Of a stretch of DNA of 5,121 nucleotides, positions 5,118 to 5,121 are shown one piece after another; position 1 is the stretch's first letter; every line of letters begins with the position of its first letter. The notes under the pieces were generated by a model. That model made no database searches. It was not told the origin of the DNA and was given only the letters and a program-made list of their open reading frames with translations. Where the stretch lies: the NCBI GenBank assembly GCA_900553675.1, contig USEH01000156.1:1-5121 (forward strand). The letters run 5' to 3'. Source of the stretch: an uncultured Ruminococcus sp. GTDB lineage: Bacteria > Bacillota > Clostridia > Oscillospirales > Ruminococcaceae. A program made the translations under genes and the position numbers.

Positions 5118-5121
5118 CAGC

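Overview
The window is a housekeeping stretch from a low-to-mid GC Firmicute. Gene content, gene order (ylxM-ffh-rpsP-khpA), the aspartyl-tRNA synthetase of bacterial type with a GAD insert, and strong AGGAG/AGGTGG ribosome binding sites all point to Clostridia. I would guess a Ruminococcus-like member of the Oscillospiraceae; that placement is inference from protein flavour, not from a search.

Layout, all genes on the + strand. Bases 1-87 hold the tail of an upstream unit (part of a hairpin cut by the window edge, then a T-run) and the aspS ribosome binding site. aspS (88-1860) is followed by a strong intrinsic terminator (1955-1991). The 415-base gap after aspS ends in a compact regulatory region: about five tandem copies of a 13-bp TTGCGGCAAAAWT-like unit (2107-2162), then a perfect consensus sigma-A promoter (TTGACA, 17 bp, TATAAT; 2171-2199) whose spacer contains a 12-bp perfect palindrome, then a stem-loop that starts close to the predicted transcription start. 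This promoter should drive ylxM (2276-2668, GTG start), ffh (2677-4041), rpsP (4143-4385) and khpA (4634-4867). An intrinsic terminator at 4892-4920 closes the unit.

The genes share a theme of RNA-protein complexes around the ribosome. AspRS charges tRNA-Asp. Ffh is the SRP GTPase that targets nascent membrane and secreted proteins, and YlxM is its usual small HTH neighbour. S16 is a 30S subunit protein. KhpA is a small KH-domain RNA-binding protein.

The coding regions are ordinary. The unusual material lies between genes: the 13-bp repeat array and palindrome at the ylxM promoter; a 248-base rpsP-khpA gap with long hairpins and three tandem 28-bp repeats built from GCATA/TATGC inverted halves; and a palindrome-rich tail after khpA (4924-5121) that ends in three consecutive triloop hairpins. 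In that tail the minus strand stays open as a 60-codon frame to the window edge. I see no new defence, mobile or biosynthetic system here.
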